Shown: positions 36,190-47,754 of the stretch, one piece after another | Numbering within the stretch: position 1 is the stretch's first letter | Layout of the letters: every line of letters begins with the position of its first letter | From: Mycobacterium sp. IS-3022 | Lineage (GTDB): Bacteria; Actinomycetota; Actinomycetes; Mycobacteriales; Mycobacteriaceae | DNA: 64,000 nt | Direction of reading: 5' to 3' | Assembly: GCF_001500065.1 (NCBI RefSeq) | Contig: NZ_LQIN01000013.1 | Location: forward strand, 1 to 64,000 | The notes under the pieces: model-generated | What the model was told of the DNA's origin: nothing | Seen by the model: the letters and a program-made list of their open reading frames with translations, nothing else | Databases searched by the model: none | Translations under genes and position numbers: made by a program

Positions 36190-37371
36190 ATGCGCAGATT
36201 CACTGTCGAGGAACGACGTGCCCGGCTCGCCCGTCGGCACTTCCTGTGCGAGCCGGCGGATTCGGTTCGCGACGTCGCGGGCAGCGTCGTGGGGCTGCAC
36301 ACGACCGATCCGGCGACGCCCTACCTGTCGCTGTGGGCGCGAGTGCCGGGCTTCACCGTGGCCGACCTCGACGTGCTGCTCTACGAGCGCCGCACGCTGG
36401 TCAAACACCTCGCGATGCGCAGGACGCTGTGGACGGTGCGCTCCGAAGACCTGCCGCTGATCCAGGCGGCGGCCAGCGACCGGGTCGCCGACAACGAGCG
36501 CCGTCGCCTCATCTCCGACGCGCAGAAGGCCGGTGTCTGTACAGACGGCGACGCGTGGCTCGACGCGGCGGGTGCGGCGGTGCTGCGCCACCTCGCCGAC
36601 AACGGGCCGACCAGCGCGAAAGACCTGCGGTCCGCGCTGCCCGAGTTGGCGGGTGCGTGGGACCCGGCTCCGGGCAAGCGCTGGGGCGGCGAGACGCCGC
36701 TGGCGCCGCGGATCCTCACCGCGTTGTCGGTGCGCGGTGACATTCTGCGCGGTCCGAATGAGGGGAAGTGGACGACGTCGCGACCGCTCTGGGTGTCCGC
36801 CTCGGACTGGCTGGCACCGGCCGATGCGGTCGATCCGGAAACGGCGCGCGCGGTGCTGGTGCGACGGTGGTTGGCCGCCTTCGGTCCGGCGACTCTGACC
36901 GACGTCAAGTGGTGGTTCGGCAACACGTTGACGTGGGCGCGGCAGGCGTTGCGCGACATCGGCGCCGTGGAAGTGGATCTCGACGGCGCACCTGGCTTCG
37001 CACTGCCCGACGACCTCGACGTCGAACCCGAGCCAGAGCCGTGGTGCGCATTGTTGCCCAGCCTCGACGTCACCACGATGGGCTGGTTCGACCGGGACTG
37101 GTACCTGGGGCCGCACCGCAGCCAGGTGTTCGACAGGAACGGCAACGGCGGTCCGACCGCCTGGTGCGACGGCAGGATCGTCGGGGCCTGGGGGCAGGAC
37201 GACGACGGCCGCGTCGAGGTGCGGCTGCTCGAAGACGTCGGCCGTTCGGCGCACCAGGCGTTGCAGCGCCGCGCCGACGAGTTGACCGAGTGGCTGGACG
37301 GCGTGCGGATCAGCCCGCGGTTCCCCTCACCCCTGTCGAAATCCCCAGCTGCGCGTGGGCCCAGCCGGTGA
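36190..37371 (+). CDS. Winged-helix DNA-binding (HTH_42/YcaQ-like) protein
   Basis: This 393-residue protein belongs to the HTH_42 family of tandem winged helices that includes the AlkZ/YcaQ DNA glycosylases. The opening MRRFTVEERRARLARRHFL and the block HTTDPATPYLSLWAR (37-51) are typical. In AlkZ glycosylases the corresponding QxQ or QxD motif is catalytic; here it reads HTT-D, so crosslink-glycosylase activity cannot be assumed. It is intact despite lying next to the IS element, and it is 58 bases before the acetyltransferase gene. Confidence 0.8.
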   Translation: MRRFTVEERRARLARRHFLCEPADSVRDVAGSVVGLHTTDPATPYLSLWARVPGFTVADLDVLLYERRTLVKHLAMRRTLWTVRSEDLPLIQAAASDRVADNERRRLISDAQKAGVCTDGDAWLDAAGAAVLRHLADNGPTSAKDLRSALPELAGAWDPAPGKRWGGETPLAPRILTALSVRGDILRGPNEGKWTTSRPLWVSASDWLAPADAVDPETARAVLVRRWLAAFGPATLTDVKWWFGNTLTWARQALRDIGAVEVDLDGAPGFALPDDLDVEPEPEPWCALLPSLDVTTMGWFDRDWYLGPHRSQVFDRNGNGGPTAWCDGRIVGAWGQDDDGRVEVRLLEDVGRSAHQALQRRADELTEWLDGVRISPRFPSPLSKSPAARGPSR

Positions 37372-37429
37372 GATTGCGGAATCGCGAAAAACCGCGATCT
37401 GTGGGCAGTCTCGGCGCGACGATTGGGCG

Positions 37430-38290
37430 ATGACCGACGTACACCTGCGCGAGGCGGTCATCGACGACGCCGCTGCTTGCGCACGCGTCATGTGGAACGC
37501 CTTCGAGTCGCTCGCCACCGCACACAATTTTCCGGTCGAGCCGGCCAGCCCCGAGTTCACGGCCGGTCTGATGCAGGGGATGCTGTCGACCGAGGGCACA
37601 TTCGGTTTGGTGGCCGAATGCGGCGACGAGATCGTCGGCAGCGCGTTACAGGACGAGCGCGCCACCATAGTCGGGGTTGGACCCGTCAGCGTCAGCCCGA
37701 CACAACAGCAGGGTCGCGTCGGCCACGCCTTGATGGAGGCGCTGTTGCAACGATCGCGAGAACGTGACGTTGCGGGTGTCCGGCTGGTGCAGACCGCCTA
37801 CAACTACCGGTCGCTGTCGCTGTACGCGAAACTCGGGTTCGCGGTACGCGAGCCGCTGTCGGTCTTTCAGCGGCCGCTCGATGCTGTCGTCGTGCCGTCG
37901 ACGATGGTGCGACCGGCGACCCTCGATGACGTCGACGAGTGCGACCACCTCTGCCGCCGAATACACGGCCACGACCGTCATCCTGAGCTGCGGACCGCGA
38001 TCGCACGCGGCATGGCGAGCGTAGTGCAGCGCCGAGGCCAAATCACCGCGTACACAACGGGATTAGGCTATATCGGTCACGCAGTCGGCGAGACGGATGA
38101 CGACATCATCGCTCTACTCGGCGCCGCCGAGCAGTTCGTCGGCCTTGGTGTCCTCGTGCCGTCGCGCAATCCGCGGCTGATGACGTGGTGCCTGCACAAC
38201 GGCCTGCGCCTCGTCCAACAATCGACGCTGATGACGATCGGACTCTACAACGAACCGCAGGGCGCCTGGCTGCCGTCGATCGGCTACTAG
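37430..38290 (+). CDS. GNAT-family N-acetyltransferase
   Basis: This 286-residue protein has an N-terminal GNAT domain (about 3-140) with the acetyl-CoA loop QQQGRVGHALMEAL and the RLVQTAYNYRSLSLYAKLGF block. The C-terminal half (about 155-285) looks like a second, degenerate GNAT unit. The acceptor is unknown. The start is the ATG at 37430; the frame upstream lacks homology. It is convergent with uvrA, with nine bases between the two stop codons. Confidence 0.8.
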   Translation: MTDVHLREAVIDDAAACARVMWNAFESLATAHNFPVEPASPEFTAGLMQGMLSTEGTFGLVAECGDEIVGSALQDERATIVGVGPVSVSPTQQQGRVGHALMEALLQRSRERDVAGVRLVQTAYNYRSLSLYAKLGFAVREPLSVFQRPLDAVVVPSTMVRPATLDDVDECDHLCRRIHGHDRHPELRTAIARGMASVVQRRGQITAYTTGLGYIGHAVGETDDDIIALLGAAEQFVGLGVLVPSRNPRLMTWCLHNGLRLVQQSTLMTIGLYNEPQGAWLPSIGY

Positions 38291-38299
38291 GACGCTGGA

Positions 38300-41203
<2,904 letters not shown>

Positions 41204-41289
41204 GTCAGTCCTTCCGCATCCGCTCCCGCACGACAGAGTTGATGCCCATGCTATGTGTCGCCACCGACAAGCCCGATACCGTGAGGACC

Positions 41290-41958
41290 ATGACCGTCGA
41301 CGACAACTACACCGGCCATGTCGAGCCCGGAATGGCCGCTCGGCGCACCCTCCCCGGCGCATCGATCGTCAAGGTTTCGGTGGGCCCGATGGACAACAAC
41401 GCGTACCTCGTCACCTGTTCCCGAACCGGCGAGACGCTGCTCATCGACGCCGCCAACGACGCCTCGGTCCTACTCGAACTGATCGAGAAGCACGCGCCGC
41501 AGCTGTCGCTGATCGTCACGAGCCACCAGCACTTCGACCACGTGCAGGCATTGGCTGACGTGGCGAAGGCGACCGGAGCACCGACCGCCGCACACCAGCT
41601 CGACGCCGACACCCTGCCGGTCAAACCGGATCGCCTGCTGGCCCATGGTGACACCGTCGAAATCGGCGATCTGTCGTTCGATGTCATCCATCTGCAGGGC
41701 CACACGCCCGGCTCGGTGGCCCTCGCGCTTGACGGGGCCGACGACGCGACCCACCTGTTCACCGGCGACTGCCTGTTCCCCGGTGGCGTCGGCAAGACAT
41801 GGGAGGACGGCGCGTTCGACCAGCTGCTCGGCGACGTGACCCGCCGGGTCTTCGACGTGTACGGCGATTCGACGGTGGTCTATCCCGGCCACGGCGACGA
41901 CACCACGCTCGGCACCGAGCGCCCGCACCTGGCTGAGTGGAAAGAACGCGGCTGGTAG
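41290..41958 (+). CDS. Metallo-beta-lactamase fold hydrolase (glyoxalase II-like, Rv1637c-like)
   Basis: This 222-residue hydrolase has the metal motif SHQHFDH (near 79-85), then [20 protein letters not shown] and YPGHGDDTT, the usual order of di-zinc ligands. The family includes hydroxyacylglutathione hydrolases; the real substrate in mycobacteria is unknown and may be a mycothiol thioester (inference). The ATG follows TACCGT by seven bases and GAGGA by two, so it may be translated with or without a leader. Confidence 0.88.
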   Translation: MTVDDNYTGHVEPGMAARRTLPGASIVKVSVGPMDNNAYLVTCSRTGETLLIDAANDASVLLELIEKHAPQLSLIVTSHQHFDHVQALADVAKATGAPTAAHQLDADTLPVKPDRLLAHGDTVEIGDLSFDVIHLQGHTPGSVALALDGADDATHLFTGDCLFPGGVGKTWEDGAFDQLLGDVTRRVFDVYGDSTVVYPGHGDDTTLGTERPHLAEWKERGW

Positions 41959-41994
41959 TTCCGCCTACCTGGGCGCCGCTCCTACGCTGGGGGC

Positions 41995-42348
41995 ATGACC
42001 AACAACTCGCCGAAACTGCTGGCGCTGCTGGCGGCCGCCCAGGCTGCCGACGCCGCGATCTGCGTGCAGCCCGTCCCGTATGTCGCGAAATGCCTCGACG
42101 ACGTCAAGTACCCGCAGCAGAATCGCTGGATCTTCCCCGTTGTCAAGGCCGCCTCGGCAGTGGGACTGCTGGCCGGCACCCGCATGCCGTGGCTGGCCAA
42201 ACTGACGTTGGTGATGTTGACCGTCTACTTCACGCTGGCGGTGGGTGCGCACATTCGCGCACGAGATTTCGGCCTCAACGCCGCGGCGGCATCCTCGCTG
42301 CTGGCGCTCTACGGCGCACTGGCCGCGAGGGAAGTCTCCCAACGCTGA
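41995..42348 (+). CDS. Small DoxX-like membrane protein
   Basis: This 117-residue protein has about four hydrophobic segments, as in the DoxX/DUF4267-like membrane families. It starts with an Ala/Leu-rich helix containing QAADAAICVQPVPYVAKCLDDV. No catalytic motif is visible and the function is unknown. GGGGG lies just upstream of the ATG. It lies about 36 bases after the metallo-hydrolase gene and may share its transcript. Confidence 0.65.
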   Translation: MTNNSPKLLALLAAAQAADAAICVQPVPYVAKCLDDVKYPQQNRWIFPVVKAASAVGLLAGTRMPWLAKLTLVMLTVYFTLAVGAHIRARDFGLNAAAASSLLALYGALAAREVSQR

Positions 42349-42410
42349 TCCGGTGGTCTCCGAACGGCATTCGGCGGTGACGTACCATGCGTTCGTCTGA
42401 GGAGGCACGG

Positions 42411-43292
42411 ATGAATGACGACCAGCTAAAGAAGGCGCAGAGCGGCGCGGGCTTCATCGCAGCGCTCGACCAGAGCGGCGGCAGCACGCCGAAGGCGCTG
42501 AAGCTCTACGGGATCGCGGAGGATCAGTACTCCGGCGATGAGCAGATGTTCGACCTGGTGCACGAAATGCGGACCCGCATCATCACCAGCCCGGCCTTCG
42601 ACGGCGACCGCATCATGGGCGCGATCCTGTTCGAGATGACGATGGACCGCGAGATCGAGGGCCGTCCCACCGCCGACTACCTGTGGAACGTCAAGAACAT
42701 CGTGCCGTTCCTCAAGATCGACAAGGGCCTGGCCGAGGAGAAGGACGGCGCCCAGACGATGAAGCCGATGCCGGGCCTCGACGACCTGCTCGACCGCGCA
42801 GTCGCCAAGGGCATCTTCGGCACCAAGGAACGCTCGGTCATCAAGCTGCCGGGCGCGGGCCTGGACGCCGTCGTGACGCAGCAGTTCGAAGTCGCCAAGC
42901 AGGTGCTCGCCAAGGGCCTGGTGCCGATCATCGAGCCCGAGGTCGACATCAAGAGTCCGAAGAAGGCCGAGGCGGAGGACCAGCTCAAGGCCGCCCTGCT
43001 CGAAGGGGTCAACAACCTGGGCGACCAGAAGGTCATGCTGAAGCTGACGCTGCCCGACACCGACAACCTGTACAAGGAGCTGGTCGATCACCCGAACGTG
43101 CTGCGCGTCGTGGCGCTGTCTGGCGGCTACAGCCGCGACGAGGCCAACGAGAAGCTGTCGCGCAACACCGGTGTCATCGCGAGCTTCTCGCGCGCGCTGA
43201 CCGAGGGCCTCACCGCCCAGCAGAGTGATGAGGAGTTCAACTCCACGCTCGATCAGGCGATCGCGAGCATCGCCAAAGCGTCGGCCACCTGA
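42411..43292 (+). CDS. Class I fructose-bisphosphate aldolase
   Basis: This glycolytic/gluconeogenic enzyme splits fructose-1,6-bisphosphate through a Schiff base on lysine. The 293-residue product matches the bacterial class I type ([18 protein letters not shown] at the start, [20 protein letters not shown] with the likely Schiff-base Lys). The ATG at 42411 has GAGGAGG upstream. M. tuberculosis relies mainly on a class II enzyme, so this is probably a second aldolase. The Lnt-like gene starts four bases after its stop. Confidence 0.92.
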   Translation: MNDDQLKKAQSGAGFIAALDQSGGSTPKALKLYGIAEDQYSGDEQMFDLVHEMRTRIITSPAFDGDRIMGAILFEMTMDREIEGRPTADYLWNVKNIVPFLKIDKGLAEEKDGAQTMKPMPGLDDLLDRAVAKGIFGTKERSVIKLPGAGLDAVVTQQFEVAKQVLAKGLVPIIEPEVDIKSPKKAEAEDQLKAALLEGVNNLGDQKVMLKLTLPDTDNLYKELVDHPNVLRVVALSGGYSRDEANEKLSRNTGVIASFSRALTEGLTAQQSDEEFNSTLDQAIASIAKASAT

Positions 43293-43296
43293 TCTA

Positions 43297-44835
43297 GTGC
43301 TCGGCTACGCGTCGGCGGTGCTCGCCGGCGCGTTGCCTGCGCTCGCTTTTCCGGCGCCCGCGTGGTGCTGGGTGGCCTGGGCCGGGTTGGTTCCGCTGCT
43401 CCTCGTCGTTCGCGCCGCGCCGACGGCCGGGCGAGGCGCCGTGCGGGCCTGGCTGGGGATGGCGACGTTCATCTGCGTCACCCAGTACTGGCTGTGGCCG
43501 AGCGCCGGTCCCCTGCTGGTGTTGCTCGGGGCCGGACTCGGCGCGTTGTGGTTGCCGTTCGGTTGGGCGGCGCAGCGCCTGCTCGCCGGTGAGCTCACCG
43601 GTCGCGGCTTGCTTGCGGCCGTGGCCATACTGCCGTCGCTGTGGATCCTCGCCGAAGCGGTGCGGTCGTGGGACCGGCTCGGCGGTCCGTGGGCCCTGCT
43701 CGGCGCGTCGCAGTGGAACCAGCCGGCGACGCTGGCGTCGGCGACGCTGGGCGGCGTCTGGCTCGTCAGCTTCCTCGTGGTGGCGGTCAACACCGCCGCC
43801 GTCGGCGCCGTTCTGCTGCGCAGGCCCTGGATGATCGCGCTTCCGGTCGTGCTGCTCGCGATCGGTCCCGCGTGGTTCTGGCTTTCGCCGCCGCCCGTGC
43901 CCGGCCCGTCGATGCGCGTGGCGCTGGTGCAGCCGGGCGACATCGACGATGCGACCGCCCGCCAAGCAGCCAGCGAGCGCCTGACCGACGGCCTGCGCGG
44001 TCAGCGGGTCGACCTGGTGGTGTGGGGTGAAAGCAGCGTCGCGGTGGACCTGACCGCACACCCCGACGTCGCGGCCCGGCTGGCCGACCTGTCTCGGCGT
44101 GTGGGCGCCGACCTGCTGGTCAACGTCGACGCCCGCGCCCCTTCCGGCGGCATCTACAAGACGTCGGTGCTCATCGGGCCGGACGGGGTGCGCGGCTCAT
44201 ATGCGAAGACCCGCCTCGTGCCGTTCGGCGAGTACGTGCCGCTGCGGGGGCTGCTCGACTGGGCCACCTCCGGGACGGGCGCCGCGGACGAGGATCGTCG
44301 CCGCGGCGACGGGCCGGTCGCGCTGCACACCGACCTGCACTCCAACAGCGTCGCGGTGGGGCCGCTGATCAGCTTCGAGACGCTGTTCTCGGACCTGGCC
44401 CGGCGCGAGGTGGAGCTCGGCGCTGATCTACTCGCCTACCAGAGCGCGACCTCGTCGTACCAGGGCAGTTGGGCGCAACCCCAGCTGGCGAGCATGCCCG
44501 CCGTCCACGCCGTCGAAACAGGTCGTCCCGCTGTGCACGCCGCGCTGTCCGGGGTGAGCTCGGCGTTCGATGCGCAGGGCCGACGGCTGGCGTGGTCACC
44601 CGCTTCCGAGCGCGGCGCCACCGTGGTCGACGTCCCGCTCGGGGCGCGCTCCACCGCCTACGTCGGCTGGGGCGACTGGGTGATCGGTGTGGCGCTGGTG
44701 GTGGTTACGGCGTGGTGTGCACGATCAGCACGTCGGTCTTGGACCGGCGCGCGACGTTGGCAGGCACCGAACCGAGGAGGCGGCCCGCGATGGTGGACAA
44801 CCCGACGTTGCCGACCACCAGAAGGTCGGCCTTGA
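43297..44835 (+). CDS. Apolipoprotein N-acyltransferase-like membrane protein, active-site Cys replaced
   Basis: The roughly 512-residue protein has N-terminal membrane helices (about 1-205) and a nitrilase-type periplasmic domain, as in Lnt. By alignment with E. coli Lnt, the Glu (Glu245, WGESSV) and Lys (Lys304, AKTRLVPFGEYVP) are kept, but the nucleophile position reads ISFE instead of ICYE (Ser359). It is therefore unlikely to be a normal N-acyltransferase. A BCG Lnt paralogue (BCG_2279c) is recalled as having the same substitution. GTG 43297 is the chosen start. Its last 43 codons overlap the convergent stress-protein gene by 131 bases. Confidence 0.82.
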   Translation: MLGYASAVLAGALPALAFPAPAWCWVAWAGLVPLLLVVRAAPTAGRGAVRAWLGMATFICVTQYWLWPSAGPLLVLLGAGLGALWLPFGWAAQRLLAGELTGRGLLAAVAILPSLWILAEAVRSWDRLGGPWALLGASQWNQPATLASATLGGVWLVSFLVVAVNTAAVGAVLLRRPWMIALPVVLLAIGPAWFWLSPPPVPGPSMRVALVQPGDIDDATARQAASERLTDGLRGQRVDLVVWGESSVAVDLTAHPDVAARLADLSRRVGADLLVNVDARAPSGGIYKTSVLIGPDGVRGSYAKTRLVPFGEYVPLRGLLDWATSGTGAADEDRRRGDGPVALHTDLHSNSVAVGPLISFETLFSDLARREVELGADLLAYQSATSSYQGSWAQPQLASMPAVHAVETGRPAVHAALSGVSSAFDAQGRRLAWSPASERGATVVDVPLGARSTAYVGWGDWVIGVALVVVTAWCARSARRSWTGARRWQAPNRGGGPRWWTTRRCRPPEGRP

Positions 44836-45145
44836 TCTCCTCGGCCAACTCCACCAGGGCGTCGACGGGCGCGCCGACGATGGCCTTCTCCTCGACGTTC
44901 TGAGCGCCGGCCTGATGGGCCCGCTCCTTGGCCTCACGCAGGATCGCGTAGATCGGTGCGTTGCCGGCCATCTTGTAGCCCTCGTCCTTGAGCACGTCGG
45001 CTGCGCGCTGGTCCTCGGCCTGGGGGAAGTACGCCGTCGCGATGACCAGCTTGGCGTCACCGGCGATCTGACCAGCCTTCTCCACCGCGCGCAGCGACGA
45101 GTCCGATCCGTCCGTGCCAACCAAGACGGTCTTGTAGGCGCTCAT
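44705..45145 (-). CDS. Universal stress protein (Rv1636-like)
   Basis: This 146-residue single-domain universal stress protein has the nucleotide-binding motif GNVGLSTIAGRLLGSVPANV (G-2x-G-9x-G-S/N type) and the N-terminal VLVGTDGSDSS. Rv1636 and its M. smegmatis homologue are recalled as abundant cAMP-binding proteins, so this one may also buffer cAMP. The upstream 350-base gap contains two inverted repeats (see separate entry). Its 3' end overlaps the lnt-like gene on the other strand. Confidence 0.93.
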   Translation of the reverse strand: MSAYKTVLVGTDGSDSSLRAVEKAGQIAGDAKLVIATAYFPQAEDQRAADVLKDEGYKMAGNAPIYAILREAKERAHQAGAQNVEEKAIVGAPVDALVELAEEIKADLLVVGNVGLSTIAGRLLGSVPANVARRSKTDVLIVHTTP

Positions 45146-45495
45146 CCATGTCCTCCCGGGGTCGATTCCAACGCCATTCGGAACAGTAGCCCTTCCAATG
45201 GCGTTTGCCTGCTATTTCGTCCTACTTGGCAGGCAACGTCACCCCGCGCGGCCCTGCGTGACGCCGCCTACACGGTGGTGCCAAGCGATGTCCGGCGACA
45301 CCCCGGGCCACGTCGACGTCAATTTGCGGCGGGCAGCGGCAATTCCGCGACCGCCTGGCGAAACAATCAGTGCGGCAACAGAAGTCGCTGGCCGGTTTTG
45401 TTCGGTGCCGTGTTCGATGCCGATTCGACGCGCGCGGCGAGTTCGCGCACGCTAGCGTTTTCCCGTTCACCGGACGGGTACGGAGCCGAGCAGAC
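45146..45495. other. Intergenic region with two nested inverted repeats
   Basis: This 350-base gap separates the divergent stress-protein and glycosyltransferase genes. AACGCCATT (45170-45178) repeats inverted as AATGGCGTT (45197-45205). TTGCCTGC (45205-45212) repeats inverted as GCAGGCAA (45229-45236). A TACTGT on the minus strand (45188-45183) inside the first repeat could be a -10. I see no further gene; the short open frames are unconvincing. Confidence 0.5.
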
Positions 45496-47037
45496 GTGGA
45501 ACTTTCACTGGGAGCGCAGCGTCTCGCGCGCCTCGAGGGGTCGGAATCCGTGCGGACCGGCCGGTTCGATGCCGCGCTGGTGGCGGTGTTTGCGGTGGCG
45601 GTTTCGGCGGCCGGCGCCGCACGGCCGTCGCTGTGGTTCGACGAGGCGGCGACGATCTCGGCCTCGACCCGGTCGATCCCCGAACTGTGGCGCCTGCTGC
45701 ACAACATCGATGCGGTGCACGGCCTGTACTACCTGCTCATGCACGGGTGGTTCACGGTGTTCCCGGTCACCGAGTTCTACTCCCGGCTGTCGAGTTGTCT
45801 GGCCGTCGGTGTGGCGGCGGCCGGCGTCGTCGTCCTGGCGCGCCGGTTCTCGTCTCGCACGCTCGCCGCGTGTGCGGGGATCATGTTCGCGATCCTTCCG
45901 CGCATCACGTGGGCCGGCATCGAGGACCGGTCGTATGCGCTGACGGCCGCGGCCGCCGTCTGGGTGACGGTGCTGCTGGTGGTCGCCGTTCACCGCAACT
46001 CGAAGCGGCTGTGGGCCTGCTACGGGCTTGCCATGGTGGCTTCCTCGCTCCTCAACGTGTTCACAGTGCTGCTGATGCTCGTTCACGCCGTCGCGCTCAC
46101 GGCGGTGGCGGCTCACCGCGCGGTGGTGCACCGGTGGATCGCGACGGTCGCCGTGGCGATCACCGCCGTTGTGCCGTTCCTCGTGTTCAGCAGGACGCAG
46201 ATCGCCCAGGTGCGCTGGATCACCGCCCCGGGGTGGGACACCGTCGCGGAGGTGGTGCAGGAGCAGTACTTCGACCACAGCGCGGCGTTCGCGGTCGCCG
46301 CTGCGGTCGTGCTGATTCTGCCTCTGGTGAGGCGGTTCCGGCCCACCGATGCCGGCGTCGGGTCACTGGTGCTCATCAGCCTGGGCTGGATCGCGATCCC
46401 GACCGCGGTGCTGCTGCTCTATTCGGTGTGGCTGGAACCCGTGTACTACCCGCGCTACCTCAGCTACACCTCGCCGGCCATGGCGCTGCTCCTGGCGGTC
46501 GGCATCACGGCGGTCGCCAGGACACGCGAGACCGTCGCGGCAGTGCTGACTGTTTTCGCGGTGGCGGCGACGCCGAATTATCTGCTCGAACAGCGGGGCC
46601 CGTATGCGAAGGAGGGCATGGACTTCAGCCAGGTCGCCGACGTCCTCACCGCGCACGCCTCCCCCGGCGACTGTCTGGTCCTGGACAACACCACCAATTG
46701 GGCGCCCGGTCCGATTCGCCCGCTCACGGCCGCGCGTCCAGAGGCTTACGCGCACCTCCTCGACCCCGGCCGCGGCCCGCGTGCGGCGGACCGAAACCGC
46801 CTGTGGGACGCCCATCTCGGCATCTGGGGGGTCGCCGACCAGCTTCGGCGGTGCACCGTGCTGTGGACGGTCTCCCAACGCGACACCAGCGTCGCTGATC
46901 GCGAGAGCGGGACCGCGCTGGATCCGGGACCGCGCCTTCGTCGTGCGCCCGCATATCGGGTGCCGCAGGCAATGGGCTTCCGTGTCGTGGAGCGATGGCA
47001 GTTCAGCTTCGCGCAGGTCGTCAAGTCGACGCGATAG
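45496..47037 (+). CDS. GT-C fold glycosyltransferase, positional counterpart of Rv1635c
   Basis: This integral membrane protein of 513 residues has about 10 hydrophobic segments and the GT-C signature LWFDEAATI in the first periplasmic loop, where the DE pair is catalytic in polyprenyl-phosphate-dependent transferases. The soluble C-terminal part follows about residue 360. It lies between the Rv1636-like and Rv1634-like genes, as Rv1635c does; Rv1635c adds the first mannose cap to lipoarabinomannan (recalled). The start is uncertain: GTG 45496 or GTG 45550. Confidence 0.82.
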   Translation: MELSLGAQRLARLEGSESVRTGRFDAALVAVFAVAVSAAGAARPSLWFDEAATISASTRSIPELWRLLHNIDAVHGLYYLLMHGWFTVFPVTEFYSRLSSCLAVGVAAAGVVVLARRFSSRTLAACAGIMFAILPRITWAGIEDRSYALTAAAAVWVTVLLVVAVHRNSKRLWACYGLAMVASSLLNVFTVLLMLVHAVALTAVAAHRAVVHRWIATVAVAITAVVPFLVFSRTQIAQVRWITAPGWDTVAEVVQEQYFDHSAAFAVAAAVVLILPLVRRFRPTDAGVGSLVLISLGWIAIPTAVLLLYSVWLEPVYYPRYLSYTSPAMALLLAVGITAVARTRETVAAVLTVFAVAATPNYLLEQRGPYAKEGMDFSQVADVLTAHASPGDCLVLDNTTNWAPGPIRPLTAARPEAYAHLLDPGRGPRAADRNRLWDAHLGIWGVADQLRRCTVLWTVSQRDTSVADRESGTALDPGPRLRRAPAYRVPQAMGFRVVERWQFSFAQVVKSTR

Positions 47038-47072
47038 CGCGTGATCGTGGCGGAACCGGGTAATCGCTGTGC

Positions 47073-47744
47073 ATGCCCGCACGGCCCACGCACACCGCCG
47101 CGGAGTTCGTTCCGGACACCCGTGATCTCGACGGCCTCGCCGACGCCGCCAACAGCTGCAAGGGGTGCGACCTCTATCTCGACGCCACGCAGACCGTGTT
47201 CGGCGGCGGCTCCGCGGACGCCCAGATGATGTTGGTCGGGGAACAGCCCGGCGATCAGGAGGACAAGGCGGGCGCACCGTTCGTCGGCCCCGCGGGCAAG
47301 CTGTTGGACAAGGCGCTGGTGCAAGCCGGGATCGACCGTGAACGGGTCTATGTGACCAACGCGGTCAAGCACTTCAAGTTCACACTGCCCGAACGCGGCA
47401 AGCGCCGTATCCACAAGACACCGGGCCGCACCGAGGTGGTGGCCTGCCGGCCATGGCTGCTGGCCGAACTGGACGCGATTCGACCTGAAGTGCTGGTTCT
47501 GATGGGCGCGACCGCCGCTCAGTCGATGATGGGCAGCGCGTTTCGGCTCACCGCACACCGCGGCGAGGCCTTACGGCTCCCTGAGATCGACGAGATCACG
47601 GACCTCGACGTCCACCCCGCCGTGGCGGTCACCGTGCACCCGTCGTCGGTGCTTCGGGGCAGGCCCGAAGACCGCGAGGAGGCGTTTCAGGCCCTGGTGG
47701 CGGATCTGCGGTTCGCCGCCGGCCTGCGTTCGGCCAAGACCTGA
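47073..47744 (+). CDS. udgX: UdgX-type uracil-DNA glycosylase
   Basis: This 223-residue protein has the family-4-like motif GEQPGDQEDKAGAPFVGPAG (56-75) and the UdgX hallmark loop KRRIHK with His114. In M. smegmatis UdgX the matching His attacks the deoxyribose and forms a covalent protein-DNA adduct after removing uracil. Iron-sulfur ligands are probably Cys29, Cys32, His100 and Cys125; HPSSVLRG near the C-terminus matches the second active-site motif. It would trap and excise uracil from DNA. The gene inserts between the Rv1635c- and Rv1634-like neighbours, which differ from M. tuberculosis here. Confidence 0.9.
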   Translation: MPARPTHTAAEFVPDTRDLDGLADAANSCKGCDLYLDATQTVFGGGSADAQMMLVGEQPGDQEDKAGAPFVGPAGKLLDKALVQAGIDRERVYVTNAVKHFKFTLPERGKRRIHKTPGRTEVVACRPWLLAELDAIRPEVLVLMGATAAQSMMGSAFRLTAHRGEALRLPEIDEITDLDVHPAVAVTVHPSSVLRGRPEDREEAFQALVADLRFAAGLRSAKT

Positions 47745-47754
47745 TCAGCGTCGG

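Noticed and set aside
35669..36460. 263-codon plus-strand frame across the tnpA remnant
   Set aside because: Its translation has no domain, and the minus strand carries clear IS607 TnpA fragments while the winged-helix gene occupies another frame from 36190.
41204..41289. LexA/SOS box before uvrA
   Set aside because: No match to TCGAAC-N4-GTTCGA was found in the gap between uvrA and the metallo-hydrolase gene.
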